This document shows, piece after piece, positions 34,579 through 43,690 of a stretch of 64,000 bases of DNA (position 1 is its first letter; the number at the start of each line of letters is the position of its first letter). The stretch is from assembly GCA_964475595.1 (NCBI GenBank), contig CAYYXG010000008.1, positions 1 to 64,000 on the forward strand, read 5' to 3'. Source of the stretch: RGEC01 sp964475595. GTDB taxonomy: Bacteria; Bacteroidota; Bacteroidia; NS11-12g; UBA955. Both the position numbers and the translations under genes were made by a program. Under the pieces are notes generated by a model, which saw nothing but the letters and a program-made list of their open reading frames with translations, did no database searches and had not been told where the DNA came from.

Positions 34579-35400
34579 TTATCCGTTGGGGTCTTTGAAA
34601 TTTTCCATCAAATCTGCAGCAATTCCGGTATAACTGAATCCACCGTCATGAAACAGATTTTGCATGGTTACCATACGGGTATAATCGCTGAACATAGAAA
34701 CACAGTAGTCTGCGCAGCTTTTAGCATCTGCATTTCCTAGCGGGCTCATGGTATCGGCATAATTAAAAAATGCATCGAAACCGCCTACACCGCTGCCTGC
34801 AGTAGTTTTGGTAGGGCTCTGTGAAATGGTATTTACGCGCACTTTTTTATGTTTGCCAAAATGGTATCCAAAGCTGCGTGCAATGCTTTCCAGCAATGAT
34901 TTTGCTTCTGCCATTTCGCTGTAATCCGGGAAAACACGCTGGGCTGCAATATACGTCAGACCTACAATGCTGCCCCATTCCGCCATGGCATCTTGTTTCC
35001 ATAGGGTTTGCATCAAGCGGTGGAATGACATAGCAGAAATATCCAGGGTCTGATGCATGTATTCGTAATTCAGTTCGGTATAGGGAATTTTCTTTCGAAC
35101 ATTCAAACTCATACCTACGCTGTGAAGCACAAAATCCAGCTTTCCTCCCATTTTTTCCATACTCTTACTAACCAATATTTCAAGGTCTTCCATTTTGGTT
35201 ACATCGGCATAAATGAGCAGAGCATTTAACTTATTGGCCAATTCTTCGGTTTGTCCTACCCGTGATGCCACCGGGGCATTGGTCAGAACAATTTGAGCCC
35301 CTTCGGCATGGCAACGCTCTGCTACCTGCCATGCGATCGAATTTTCATTGAGTGCGCCAAAAATGATACCGCGCTTGCCTTTTAAAATTTGATTTCCCAT
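34579..35400 (-). CDS. fabI: enoyl-[acyl-carrier-protein] reductase (NADH), FabI
   Basis: A 273-residue short-chain dehydrogenase-fold enzyme that reduces enoyl-ACP in the last step of each fatty acid elongation cycle. The nucleotide-binding motif is IIFGALNENSIAW (12-24). The FabI active site is visible as Y150, Y160 and K167 (GLTYIAAQRVFPDYSEMAEAK), the Y-x6-K spacing that sets FabI apart from FabG. SQSPTKTTAGSGV is the substrate-loop region. The start is ATG 35400 (MGNQILKGKRG), as the longer frame to 35424 adds only unconserved residues. This would be the target of triclosan-type inhibitors. Confidence 0.96.
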   Translation of the reverse strand: MGNQILKGKRGIIFGALNENSIAWQVAERCHAEGAQIVLTNAPVASRVGQTEELANKLNALLIYADVTKMEDLEILVSKSMEKMGGKLDFVLHSVGMSLNVRKKIPYTELNYEYMHQTLDISAMSFHRLMQTLWKQDAMAEWGSIVGLTYIAAQRVFPDYSEMAEAKSLLESIARSFGYHFGKHKKVRVNTISQSPTKTTAGSGVGGFDAFFNYADTMSPLGNADAKSCADYCVSMFSDYTRMVTMQNLFHDGGFSYTGIAADLMENFKDPNG

Positions 35401-35706
35401 ATTGTTGGGCCAAAGGTAAAACATTTATCCGAATTAAACTTTTTGGATGCTTGCTGGCAACAGACCATTCGGTTATCATAAATCTTTTGGGAGTTCAATT
35501 TAAACACAGGGCCTAGTTAGTAAATGGCATTGTTTATTCGGCTACAATATCTTTTATTATGTATTAATGTGATGGGTAAAAATTGATAACAGAACTAAAA
35601 GTATAGCAATACGATAGCATCCACAAACTTCAAAGCTGCAGTTGTTAGATGTAAAGTAGTGCATAAATCATTTTGTTTTTTAGGTTAAACCAATTATTTT
35701 TACATA
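35401..35706. other. 306-bp divergent intergenic region
   Basis: No coding sequence seen. It separates fabI (minus) from the Ig-like cargo gene (plus), is AT-rich, and must hold both promoters. The plus-strand candidate is at 35671-35702. Confidence 0.5.
35671..35702 (+). promoter_or_regulatory. candidate promoter of Ig-like T9SS cargo gene
   Basis: TTTTG (35671-35675), 19 bases, then TATTTTTA (35695-35702), one base from TAnnTTTG. The ATG follows five bases later at 35707, so the leader would be extremely short. Confidence 0.4.
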
Positions 35707-38421
35707 ATGAAGCGTTTAAGTGCATTCATTATTTGTGCAGGAATTTTTATGGGCCTTAGTGCTCAGCTGCAGTCTGTTCAAGGTATTCGCATACAGTCAG
35801 GGCTCATTGAGAATAAACCCATTGACCTAAGCAGAAGAAGTGCTTCAAAGCCTTCTGCATGCAAAACAGATACCAGTTATTTTGTCCAATATGGCAATAA
35901 GGGTTATCGATTTGTTACCCTGAGAAGCGGAAGTAGTCTGGGCCAGTTTTATGGGGCTCCTCAGGAACTTACCATTTCCGGATTTCGCCTGTTTGCTGTT
36001 GCCAATAGCGTTACCCCTGCCCGTCCGGTGTTTATAAAACTTCGTTGCCACCTCTACAAGGCGGGTGCAGATTCTTTGCCCACAGGCCTTCCCCTGGCCA
36101 GCGATACGGTTACGGTAGATACCATCATGCGGTCAAATGTTTTTCTTACAGATGTGCAGTTTGATGCTAAATTTAAAAATCCTGTAACCCTCAATTATAA
36201 TTATGTGCTCGTGGTTGATTGCGATAGTACTACGGTTACAGCCAGTATGATTACCAATGACTGGACTCAAGGCGATGGGCGCAAACGAAACCTTGGCTGT
36301 GGCAGCGTCAGTGGAAAATGGTACCGAAATTTACAGCTTACTGTAGGTGGGGCTTCGTTCGATGCAGATGCACAGCTTTTACCCTTTGTTAAGTATAATT
36401 TTGGCACTGATTTTACCATCAACAATAACTGTTATCCTACTTTAGATACAGTTCGTTTTCAAAACCAGCTGAAGAATAATGTATCGGGTTACCCATACTA
36501 CAACTATTACAATTACCTTAATCTGAATCAGTTCTCGCACCGGTGGTCGTATGACGGCAGTTTTGCGAGTACCTATGTGGTAGATGGCAAGTTTAAGCCC
36601 GCCACCAAGAAAAATTTTGAGGTGCGGCTTATTTCCATGGTTTATCAATACAGGTCAGGGACATGCTACGATACCACCATAAAAACAGTCTATTTCAAGC
36701 CGGCGAATCCGGTGCTGAAAAGGGCTGCCAACCTATGTAAGGGTGATACGAGCAGCATCGATGTCACATCAGATCCCGGCGTTTTGATTAAATGGTATCG
36801 AAAACTTAACGACACTGCATTTTACACCGGCAACAGTTATCCCATTATCAACGCTCAGCAAAATGATTCATTTTGGGTTCGGGCAGAAAACGGACCCTGC
36901 AATTCCGGATATGTAAAGATTAATGTAACGGTCAATGATTATCCCAATGACCCTACCGTTGAGGATGCCTTCGTTTGTCTGGGTGCGGCGGCCAATTTAC
37001 AGGCAAAAACCAATGTGGGCCAGATAGATTGGTTTACACAGATCACCGGTGGAAAAAGTGTACTCACCGGAAATGTGTATCAGTCTGCAGCCCTGTTCTC
37101 AGATACTTCATTTTTTGTTCAGGCAAATAATAAAGGATGTTTAAATAAAGGTGGACGAATAAAGGTAACCGCTTTTGTCAGCAACAATTATGCTCCGCAG
37201 AAACCGGATGTTGTATCTGATACCTTTGCCTGTTATAGCGCCGGACAATCTTTTACTCTTAGTGCTTCAGGCAATGACACCCTTCGCTGGTATAATCAAC
37301 CCACGGGTGGTACTCCCATTGCTTTTGGCAGGGATTATACATTTGTGCCTTCAGGCCGTGGGACCTACGATTATTTTGTAGAGGTATGGAATGGTATCTG
37401 TGCCAGCAGCCGCGAACATTCTACCCTGCACGTATATCAGCCCCCAACAATTTCAGGCAAAACCAATCCCACGGTTTGTTTTGGTGATTCGGTTTCTTTT
37501 GCCATCAGTTTGCCATGGGGAACCCTAAATTGGTTCGATCCATCGGATTTGCAGGTGCCTGTTTACACAGGCACAAATCCTGTATTTCAAAATTTGCAGT
37601 CAAATAAAACCTATTACCTGAAGGTATCTGAAGAAGAATGTGAGGCCACTAATTTTGACAGTGTTAAAGTCACTGTGAATGTGCCTCCCGTTCCTTCATT
37701 GGTTAAATCAGACCCCGTTTGCTCCAAGGGAGCTGGTTTGTTCCAGGTCAATGTCACCAATGGCAACGTTTGGTGGTATTATGAGGATACATCTTCTAGT
37801 GCTTTTTCAAGCGGTAACCAAATAGTAACCGGGTCTTTATTGTCTCCTATTACCTATTATTATGCTACGGAAAAAAATGGCTGTTTCAGTGAGCGTAAAC
37901 CCCTTACAATTGCTATAAAGCCCCGCCCTACGGCAGGATTTACGTGGCAGCTTCGCTGGCAAAGAACCCTTGTATGCACACCTATCACAACGGCAGGTCT
38001 TACTTTTGAGTGGAACTGGGGGGATGGTAGCAAGTCCAGCGGATTGCCTGGCACACACCAATACGATACAGAGGGCAACTACACCGTTAAACTGGTAGTA
38101 ACAAGCAACAGCAATGGCTGCAGAGATACCGCAGATATTCCGGTATTGATTAGCCACGTGGGTATTTCCAAAGCGCCCCAGGTGAATGTGAATGCCTACC
38201 CGGTTCCGGTTACTGCGGGCTCAGATTGGTACGTTGCAGTGCCGGAGGGTAAACGCTATGCCTACACGGTTTATTCCCTGTCGGGGGCTGTTTGCTTTGG
38301 CGGACAAACCACAGACGGTCGCATTCGTATACCATCGGGGATAGCAGCGGGAACCTATTTTGTAAAGCTGGATTCAGGGCAGGAATCGTTATCTGCCAAA
38401 ATGCTGGTAACCGAGCCCTGA
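35707..38421 (+). CDS. Ig-like/PKD T9SS cargo protein
   Basis: A 904-residue exported protein, signal peptide about 1-20 (FIICAGIFMGLSAQ). Residues 50-230 form a beta-rich head. Residues about 330-760 are a series of repeated Ig-like domains typified by xxxWYxxxxGGTPI and YFVEV/FVQAN strands with paired cysteines (Ig-like domain repeats common in CHU_C-type cargo). One PKD domain follows (FEWNWGDGSKSSG, about 775). The last 75 residues resemble a type A T9SS sorting domain (VNAYPVPVTAGSDW, YTVYSLSGAV, IAAGTYFVKLDSG), a slightly diverged form of the YPNP motif. Probably surface-attached; ligand unknown. Confidence 0.88.
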   Translation: MKRLSAFIICAGIFMGLSAQLQSVQGIRIQSGLIENKPIDLSRRSASKPSACKTDTSYFVQYGNKGYRFVTLRSGSSLGQFYGAPQELTISGFRLFAVANSVTPARPVFIKLRCHLYKAGADSLPTGLPLASDTVTVDTIMRSNVFLTDVQFDAKFKNPVTLNYNYVLVVDCDSTTVTASMITNDWTQGDGRKRNLGCGSVSGKWYRNLQLTVGGASFDADAQLLPFVKYNFGTDFTINNNCYPTLDTVRFQNQLKNNVSGYPYYNYYNYLNLNQFSHRWSYDGSFASTYVVDGKFKPATKKNFEVRLISMVYQYRSGTCYDTTIKTVYFKPANPVLKRAANLCKGDTSSIDVTSDPGVLIKWYRKLNDTAFYTGNSYPIINAQQNDSFWVRAENGPCNSGYVKINVTVNDYPNDPTVEDAFVCLGAAANLQAKTNVGQIDWFTQITGGKSVLTGNVYQSAALFSDTSFFVQANNKGCLNKGGRIKVTAFVSNNYAPQKPDVVSDTFACYSAGQSFTLSASGNDTLRWYNQPTGGTPIAFGRDYTFVPSGRGTYDYFVEVWNGICASSREHSTLHVYQPPTISGKTNPTVCFGDSVSFAISLPWGTLNWFDPSDLQVPVYTGTNPVFQNLQSNKTYYLKVSEEECEATNFDSVKVTVNVPPVPSLVKSDPVCSKGAGLFQVNVTNGNVWWYYEDTSSSAFSSGNQIVTGSLLSPITYYYATEKNGCFSERKPLTIAIKPRPTAGFTWQLRWQRTLVCTPITTAGLTFEWNWGDGSKSSGLPGTHQYDTEGNYTVKLVVTSNSNGCRDTADIPVLISHVGISKAPQVNVNAYPVPVTAGSDWYVAVPEGKRYAYTVYSLSGAVCFGGQTTDGRIRIPSGIAAGTYFVKLDSGQESLSAKMLVTEP

Positions 38422-38434
38422 CAATAGCCGAAGT

Positions 38435-39868
38435 ATGTGGCTAAATCGGAATGATGCAGGGCGCCTGTCTGAGCAGCTTTCTTCCATTATTTTATTGCTA
38501 CTGTCATTTTGGGTGATTGGTTATCGCTTGGATGCCGTCCCCATGCATTTATGGGATGAAAGTAGGCAGGCGAATAATGCGCTTGAGATGTTGTATTCCG
38601 GAAATATTGGCTACCCCACCTACAACGGCCTTCCTGATTTCTGGAATACCAAGCCCCATTTACTGATTCTCTTGCAGTGCTTGTGCATGAAGCTGCTGGG
38701 CCCGGGTTTGCTTGCCCTGCGTTTGCCTTCAGCTATGGCAGCTTGTATCGTTCTGTATTATGGATTTTTGTTTCTAAAGAGCAGATATGGATTTGGTCCG
38801 GCTGCTGCCTGGATAGCCGTGATGCTGGGTTGTGGCGGTTTTAATACCTACCACATTGCAAGAACCGGTGACTATGACGCGCTGCTTACCCTGTTTGTGT
38901 TGCTGGCCACATTATCATGGTTAAAACATCTCGAACATCCTAACAACGGAAAATCGCTGATAGGCATGACCATCTGGTTTACTGCTGCTATCCTCACCAA
39001 AGGCATTGCTGCTGCTATGTGGCTACCTGTGTGGCTTGCCATGGGTTATGCGGTCAAACCCCGTGCATCGCTAAAAATCGGCAAGATAGCCCTGCTGGGA
39101 ATCATTATATTGATCATTGTAGTTGGTTATTATGGTTTACATGAGTGGCTAACCCCCGGTTATATCAAGGCCGTTTTTGAAAATGAATTCTCGGGGCGGT
39201 ATTTACACACCAATGAAGGCCATGACACCCATTGGTATTACTACCTGGAAGTTCTGTGGCGTGATTATTTTATGGCTTTCATTGTCTTGATGATGGCTGC
39301 GGCGTTTATAATCAAAACTTGGACCCACAGGCAATTATACTTCCGAATTCTAGTTGGGGTTGTGGTATTTCTGTTTATTCTGAGTTTGTCGGCTACCCGC
39401 ATTTACTGGTATTTGGCGCCTGCCATTCCATTGATGGCCATGCTGGTTGCGTTGCCACTTGCCGATAATAATAATCGGTTTTTTCAAGCGGGCTGGAAAA
39501 TTGCCATTGCCGGCATTTTGGTGGTTGGATACTTTCGCAATTATCATCGAAATACCGTTTTTGATGGCGTTAGCCCTGCTCAGGTACTAATGATGGCCGA
39601 AAAAAAAGGAGTACTTCCCTATGTCGCTAAATGGCATGTGGCCCACTATCATCCAATCGAGAAATATTATGCAACTGTTTTGCGAAATAAAGGCCTCTAT
39701 TTAAACATTAGTACTCGTTATGATTATGAACTTCACGATACGCTAATTGTGAGCAATATGACACACCTAGACACCTTAAACAGGTATTTTTTCATGCGCC
39801 AGCACCACTATCCAACCCGGGAAATGCCGGTTTGGGTAATGGTGGTTGATAGTGTTCGAAATCGCTAG
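38435..39868 (+). CDS. ArnT-like GT39 family glycosyltransferase
   Basis: A 477-residue integral membrane protein of the GT-C class (ArnT/dolichyl-phosphate-mannose transferase-like), which moves a sugar from a polyprenyl-phosphate carrier to an acceptor in the periplasm. The first loop after helix 1 carries the catalytic acidic pair in HLWDESRQANNALEM (D41, E42). GDYDALLTLFVLLATLSWLK and about ten to twelve hydrophobic helices fit the family, followed by a soluble C-terminal part. It begins 13 bases after the Ig-like cargo gene, so it is probably co-transcribed; a role in glycosylating secreted proteins or lipid A is possible but unproven. Confidence 0.85.
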   Translation: MWLNRNDAGRLSEQLSSIILLLLSFWVIGYRLDAVPMHLWDESRQANNALEMLYSGNIGYPTYNGLPDFWNTKPHLLILLQCLCMKLLGPGLLALRLPSAMAACIVLYYGFLFLKSRYGFGPAAAWIAVMLGCGGFNTYHIARTGDYDALLTLFVLLATLSWLKHLEHPNNGKSLIGMTIWFTAAILTKGIAAAMWLPVWLAMGYAVKPRASLKIGKIALLGIIILIIVVGYYGLHEWLTPGYIKAVFENEFSGRYLHTNEGHDTHWYYYLEVLWRDYFMAFIVLMMAAAFIIKTWTHRQLYFRILVGVVVFLFILSLSATRIYWYLAPAIPLMAMLVALPLADNNNRFFQAGWKIAIAGILVVGYFRNYHRNTVFDGVSPAQVLMMAEKKGVLPYVAKWHVAHYHPIEKYYATVLRNKGLYLNISTRYDYELHDTLIVSNMTHLDTLNRYFFMRQHHYPTREMPVWVMVVDSVRNR

Positions 39869-40704
39869 AGTTCAAATTCCCGGCTGTGAATTAAATTGAT
39901 ATCGTCATCCAGCACCAATATCTGGTATTTGCCTTTGCTTAAACCCGAAACCGGAAACGATAATGGTACTACTTGCCTACCCGGGTTTTGGGCTTTGTTT
40001 TCCAGCAGCGTTCTAATGATCATTCCGTTGGTGTTTTTAACGATAACCGTTACTGATGTCGCTGAGGTTAGCGTATAGTCAATTTTTCCTGAAAGGATTG
40101 ATGCCTTGTCAGAAAAAACCATTCCGGGTACATCTTTATAGCTGATATAATACCAGGGCATTTTGATGCCGGCCAGTTCGGCGGTAAGGGCCCGTAATTC
40201 GGCATTTTCCTGTCTGTCGCCTTCATGCACGCTACTTAGGTTGTGTTTATCCGACAGTACCCAAATAGCATTCTGAACAGCTGAAGTAGAGAAGTTTTTC
40301 TTGCTGATGAATTGAGCCAGTTTTACCAAAGCAGCAGATGCCATAGTGCCCACTTTAAAAGAGTGCCCTTTGGCGGGTGAACGGTCTTTTTTCTGACAGC
40401 AAAAGGCATAGAGTTTTGCGATGAAGGTTTGTCCGGCAGCAAGGGCAATGGTCTGGTCCTTAACAATCAGCATGTCCTGGTCAGAAACGGTATCGGCTAC
40501 AAGTCTTCTGCCTGGCTCAATTTCAACGGTAAGGGCTTGGTCTGAAATATTTTTCACCTTCATTTCAATGCAGTATTCCTGGTGGCCGCCTGAAGATCTG
40601 AACAGGGCTTTTACTTTGCCGGTTTCAATAAGTTTTTGAATAGATTCTGCAGAGAGCGGCCCTGCGGCAAAAAAGAACAGGATGGAATAAACAATGATTT
40701 TCAT
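39865..40704 (-). CDS. exported protein of unknown function
   Basis: A 279-residue protein with signal peptide (about 1-19, IVYSILFFFAAGPLSAES). Residues 30-110 look like a beta-sandwich (IEMKVKNISDQALTVEIEPGR) with a double-cysteine segment, FCCQKKDR. Residues 115-165 are helical (ALVKLAQFISKKNFSTSAVQNAIWVLSD). The C-terminal 85 residues resemble an FlgD- or T9SS-type Ig module (VTVIVKNTNGMIIRTLLENK, LSKGKYQILVLDD), but no standard sorting motif is clear. It is convergent with the GT39 gene, the stops overlapping by four bases. Family not recognised. Confidence 0.7.
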   Translation of the reverse strand: MKIIVYSILFFFAAGPLSAESIQKLIETGKVKALFRSSGGHQEYCIEMKVKNISDQALTVEIEPGRRLVADTVSDQDMLIVKDQTIALAAGQTFIAKLYAFCCQKKDRSPAKGHSFKVGTMASAALVKLAQFISKKNFSTSAVQNAIWVLSDKHNLSSVHEGDRQENAELRALTAELAGIKMPWYYISYKDVPGMVFSDKASILSGKIDYTLTSATSVTVIVKNTNGMIIRTLLENKAQNPGRQVVPLSFPVSGLSKGKYQILVLDDDINLIHSREFEL

Positions 40705-40753
40705 AATGGTATTTTTTTGGTAACGCAGGTATTACCGTATTTATTGTATATTT

Positions 40754-40786
40754 TTTGGAAGAGGCTTATTTTATACTGTAACTTTG
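40754..40786 (+). promoter_or_regulatory. promoter of trhO
   Basis: TTTG (40754-40757), 21 bases, then TAACTTTG (40779-40786), an exact TAnnTTTG. The start codon is 24 bases further on at 40811. Confidence 0.6.
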
Positions 40787-40810
40787 TAACGCTATTAAAC
40801 TTCCCCGACC

Positions 40811-41827
40811 ATGTTATTGCACAACAGAGTGAACCGGGAGGAGCTGAAGGCACGTATGTTGGCTGATAAACGGCCTTATACCACCATCTCCTTCTACCGA
40901 TATTTCCCCATTGAAAATCCTGCGGTATTCCGAGATTCCCTGTACTTAACTTTAAAACAAATTGAAGTAGTAGGCCGGATTTACATCGCTGAAGAAGGAA
41001 TTAATGCCCAGATTGCATTGCCATCTGAGCGATTAACTGATTTTCAAGCAGCGCTGCATAACATCGATTTTTTAAAGGATATCCGGCTGAATATCGCCAT
41101 TGAAGAAACACAGCTTGGTTTCTACAAGTTAGATGTAAAATTAAGAAATAAAATAGTGGCTGATGGAATTGAAGATCCGACATTCAATCCCGCTGCCACC
41201 GGAAATTACTTGGAGGCAAGCGACTGGAATGCCATGTTAGCCGACCCGGATACCGTGGTTATTGACATGCGAAATCATTATGAAAGTGAGGTAGGCCGGT
41301 TTGAAAATGCCAGATGTCCTCAGTCTGACACGTTCAGGGATGAATTAAAGGGCGTAATTGACGAGTTTCAGGGTGAAAAAGACAAACGCATTTTGATGTA
41401 TTGTACCGGAGGTATACGCTGTGAAAAAGCCAGTGCCTGGATGAAGCACAATGGATTTAATGAAGTGTATCACTTAAAAGGAGGCATTATCCATTATGTA
41501 AATCAGGTAAAAGACAATGGGCTGGAGAACAAATTTCATGGGGTGAATTTTGTGTTTGACCAACGATTGCATGAACGCGTTAGCAAAGAGGTTATTGCTT
41601 GCTGTCATCAGTGTGGCGAGCCGGCCGATACCCACGTTAACTGCGCCAATACGGGTTGTCATATTTTATTTATTCAATGCGAAAAATGCGCGGAAAAGTA
41701 CGAGGGCTGTTGCAGTGATGTATGCCGTTCAGTGATACAATTGCCGTTGCAAGAGCAAATTGCCTGGAGAAAATCCCGACCCAAACCGGCTGTTTTTTCA
41801 AAAGGAAGATTTCAGACACCACAATAA
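40811..41827 (+). CDS. trhO: tRNA uridine(34) hydroxylase TrhO (rhodanese-like)
   Basis: A 338-residue YceA/TrhO protein that performs oxygen-dependent 5-hydroxylation of uridine 34 in tRNA. An N-terminal ferredoxin-like part (1-115; YIAEEGINAQIAL) is followed by a rhodanese domain with DMRNHYESEVGRF and the loop CTGGIRCEKAS, cysteine C198 being the catalytic residue. A C-terminal cysteine-rich segment (CCHQCGEPADTHVNCANTGC, then CEKCAEKYEGCCSDVC) may bind zinc. Length and order match the longer TrhO form found in Bacteroidota. It has its own promoter. Confidence 0.94.
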   Translation: MLLHNRVNREELKARMLADKRPYTTISFYRYFPIENPAVFRDSLYLTLKQIEVVGRIYIAEEGINAQIALPSERLTDFQAALHNIDFLKDIRLNIAIEETQLGFYKLDVKLRNKIVADGIEDPTFNPAATGNYLEASDWNAMLADPDTVVIDMRNHYESEVGRFENARCPQSDTFRDELKGVIDEFQGEKDKRILMYCTGGIRCEKASAWMKHNGFNEVYHLKGGIIHYVNQVKDNGLENKFHGVNFVFDQRLHERVSKEVIACCHQCGEPADTHVNCANTGCHILFIQCEKCAEKYEGCCSDVCRSVIQLPLQEQIAWRKSRPKPAVFSKGRFQTPQ

Positions 41828-41828
41828 A

Positions 41829-41954
41829 ATGGAAGTAAAAACGTTTATTTTATTGCACAATACTGACATTGTGGACAAAGATACAAGTGATCCAAACCCA
41901 AATAACCCTCCAGGTGAATTTATATTCGCAGCCAATATTCGGCACATCTTTTGA
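41829..41954 (+). CDS. possible 41-residue small ORF
   Basis: The ATG at 41829 lies one base after the stop of trhO and the frame runs to a TGA at 41952-41954. The peptide has a Lys/hydrophobic start and a DTSDPNPNNPPGEF middle. No family is recognised and it could be chance, but the tight spacing to trhO deserves note. Confidence 0.2.
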   Translation: MEVKTFILLHNTDIVDKDTSDPNPNNPPGEFIFAANIRHIF

Positions 41955-41971
41955 ATTCGAGACAGAGAAAC

Positions 41972-42709
41972 ATGACAGAGACACGCACATTCGTTAAGGC
42001 ATTACTGCCCCTATTTATATTTTTTTGGTTTGGCTTTCAGCCATTGCTGGCGCAGGAATGGGGCACAGACCTCAGGAGCCCGGGCGTGGGAGACAGCACG
42101 GCAACGGACTCGGCATCACCTTCAGATGGAGGTGGCTGGGGAGAACCGGAGGGCACCCCGGATGTTCAGGTAAAGCCCAGGGTTCCCTACAAACGCTTCG
42201 TACCTCCATATGACACCCTTAGGGAGATTATTTACTATTCAGGTGTAATTGAAGATGAGAATTGTGAAACCTGCGGTGCAGATAGCTTGTATTGGCGAAC
42301 CATTAAATTTTTGACCCAAAAATTCGGCAAGGAAAAAATGAAAGATAAAACATGGGTGTTGGAAAATGTGGTTGGAAACAAAATTGTAATGAAAATTACC
42401 ACGCCCATGATGGTGCAGACCAATAACTATAATAAGCGGCAGTCAGGAATGATGGAATACCGCATGGCTATTCGGTTTCAGGAAAGTCGCTTCAAATATC
42501 AATTTGGCAATTTTGTGCACGTGGAGGTGGAGCGGGGAGCAGAGGCCCGCATGATTCGTACCTATCATGAATATTACATGCGTGTGAAAAAGGGGTTTCA
42601 AAACACAGATATTTACCTGCTGGCGGCTGACCGGGATGTGAAAGAGTTTGTTGAAGGGCTGAAACGCGCGCTTCGTGGGCCCTATCAGCCGGATGAAGAG
42701 GACTGGTAG
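41972..42709 (+). CDS. exported DUF4468-like protein
   Basis: A 245-residue exported protein from the ATG at 41972 (MTETRTFVKALLPLFIFFW); a TTG at 41951 would add seven residues. Signal peptide about 1-28 (ends PLLAQE). A low-complexity Gly/Ser/Asp linker leads to a C-terminal alpha/beta domain, about 75-245, with strands such as KIVMKITTPMMVQ and YRMAIRFQESRFKYQFGNFVHVEVE, similar in layout to the DUF4468 (TBP-like fold) domain of Bacteroidota proteins. Assignment is by resemblance. Function unknown. It precedes the ribosomal protein operon promoter. Confidence 0.7.
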   Translation: MTETRTFVKALLPLFIFFWFGFQPLLAQEWGTDLRSPGVGDSTATDSASPSDGGGWGEPEGTPDVQVKPRVPYKRFVPPYDTLREIIYYSGVIEDENCETCGADSLYWRTIKFLTQKFGKEKMKDKTWVLENVVGNKIVMKITTPMMVQTNNYNKRQSGMMEYRMAIRFQESRFKYQFGNFVHVEVERGAEARMIRTYHEYYMRVKKGFQNTDIYLLAADRDVKEFVEGLKRALRGPYQPDEEDW

Positions 42710-42787
42710 TCTTTGTGCGCTCTTAGAATATTCTGTGGCTGATTTGAAAGATAATTTTCTGGTCAGTTAAAAAAGTTTGGGGATAAC

Positions 42788-42818
42788 TTGTTTTCGCAAA
42801 TATTTTTGGCTATTTTTG
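42788..42818 (+). promoter_or_regulatory. promoter of rplM-rpsI-rpsB-tsf operon
   Basis: TTG (42788-42790), 20 bases, then TATTTTTG (42811-42818). The GTG start of rplM is 30 bases further on, so the leader is short and holds no long structured RNA. Confidence 0.7.
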
Positions 42819-42848
42819 CAACCCCAAAAATAAAAGGAAACGCACAAC

Positions 42849-43292
42849 GTGAATCCGTTAAGTACTTACAAAACTGTATCGGCCAATAAGGCAACTGTCA
42901 ACAAACGTTGGTTTGTTGTGGACGCTGATGGCCAGAATCTGGGCCGCATTGCATCAAGGATTGCCTTTGTATTGCGCGGCAAGAACAAACCCGATTTTAC
43001 ACCGCACGTTGACTGCGGAGACAATGTAATCGTTATCAACGCCGAGAAAATTCAACTTTCGGGCAACAAAATGGGCAATAAAGAATACCTGCGCCATACC
43101 GGGTTCCCCGGAGGTCAGCGTTCTACACTTGCCAAAAATGTTAAGCCGGTGAAGTTGATAGAAATGGCAGTAAAGGGTATGCTCCCCAAGAACCGCCTTG
43201 CCAGCAGGTTGTTTACCAATCTGTATGTATACGAAGGCACTGAGCATCCCCATGAAGCACAAAAACCTGAAAATCTGAAATTCGAAATCTGA
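42849..43292 (+). CDS. rplM: 50S ribosomal protein L13
   Basis: A 147-residue protein starting at GTG (42849). L13 is an early-binding protein of the large subunit. KRWFVVDADGQNLGRIASRIAFVLRGKNK (about 20-50) and MAVKGMLPKNRLASRLFTNLYVYEGTEHPHEAQ (about 100-137) are the two conserved blocks. First gene of a four-gene operon in the common L13-S9-S2-Ts order. Confidence 0.98.
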   Translation: MNPLSTYKTVSANKATVNKRWFVVDADGQNLGRIASRIAFVLRGKNKPDFTPHVDCGDNVIVINAEKIQLSGNKMGNKEYLRHTGFPGGQRSTLAKNVKPVKLIEMAVKGMLPKNRLASRLFTNLYVYEGTEHPHEAQKPENLKFEI

Positions 43293-43300
43293 GCCAACCT

Positions 43301-43681
43301 ATGCAAAACACCTCAGGAAGAAGAAAAGCCGCGGTAGCCCGCGTTTATCTCAAAGAAGGAAACGGTAAAATTACCATCAACCACCGTGAGTTTGAAACAT
43401 ACTTTCCGTTGCCTTGGCACCGGACTTCTATTTCAAGCCCGCTGTCGGTAACCGATAACGACGGAAAATTCGATATCAATGTGAATGTGCGCGGCGGCGG
43501 CATCAGCGGACAGGCGGAAGCCATCCGTTTGGGTATTGCTAAGGCACTCACCGATCTAAATGCTGAATTCAAACCCGCCCTCAGGGCTGCCGGTTTCATG
43601 ACACGAGACTCTCGCGTTGTTGAACGTAAGAAAAGTGGTCAGAAAAAAGCCCGTAAACGTTTCCAATTCTCTAAGCGTTAA
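43301..43681 (+). CDS. rpsI: 30S ribosomal protein S9
   Basis: A 126-residue protein, eight bases after rplM. The opening GRRKAAVARVYLKEGNGKITINHR and the C-terminus RDSRVVERKKSGQKKARKRFQFSKR are diagnostic; the Lys/Arg tail reaches toward the P-site tRNA in the small subunit. Usual length for S9. Confidence 0.98.
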   Translation: MQNTSGRRKAAVARVYLKEGNGKITINHREFETYFPLPWHRTSISSPLSVTDNDGKFDINVNVRGGGISGQAEAIRLGIAKALTDLNAEFKPALRAAGFMTRDSRVVERKKSGQKKARKRFQFSKR

Positions 43682-43690
43682 TACAAGAAC

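Noticed and set aside
42710..42787. Possible structured leader controlling rplM
   Set aside because: The promoter is downstream of this stretch, leaving under 30 bases of leader, too short for an L13-type leader RNA.
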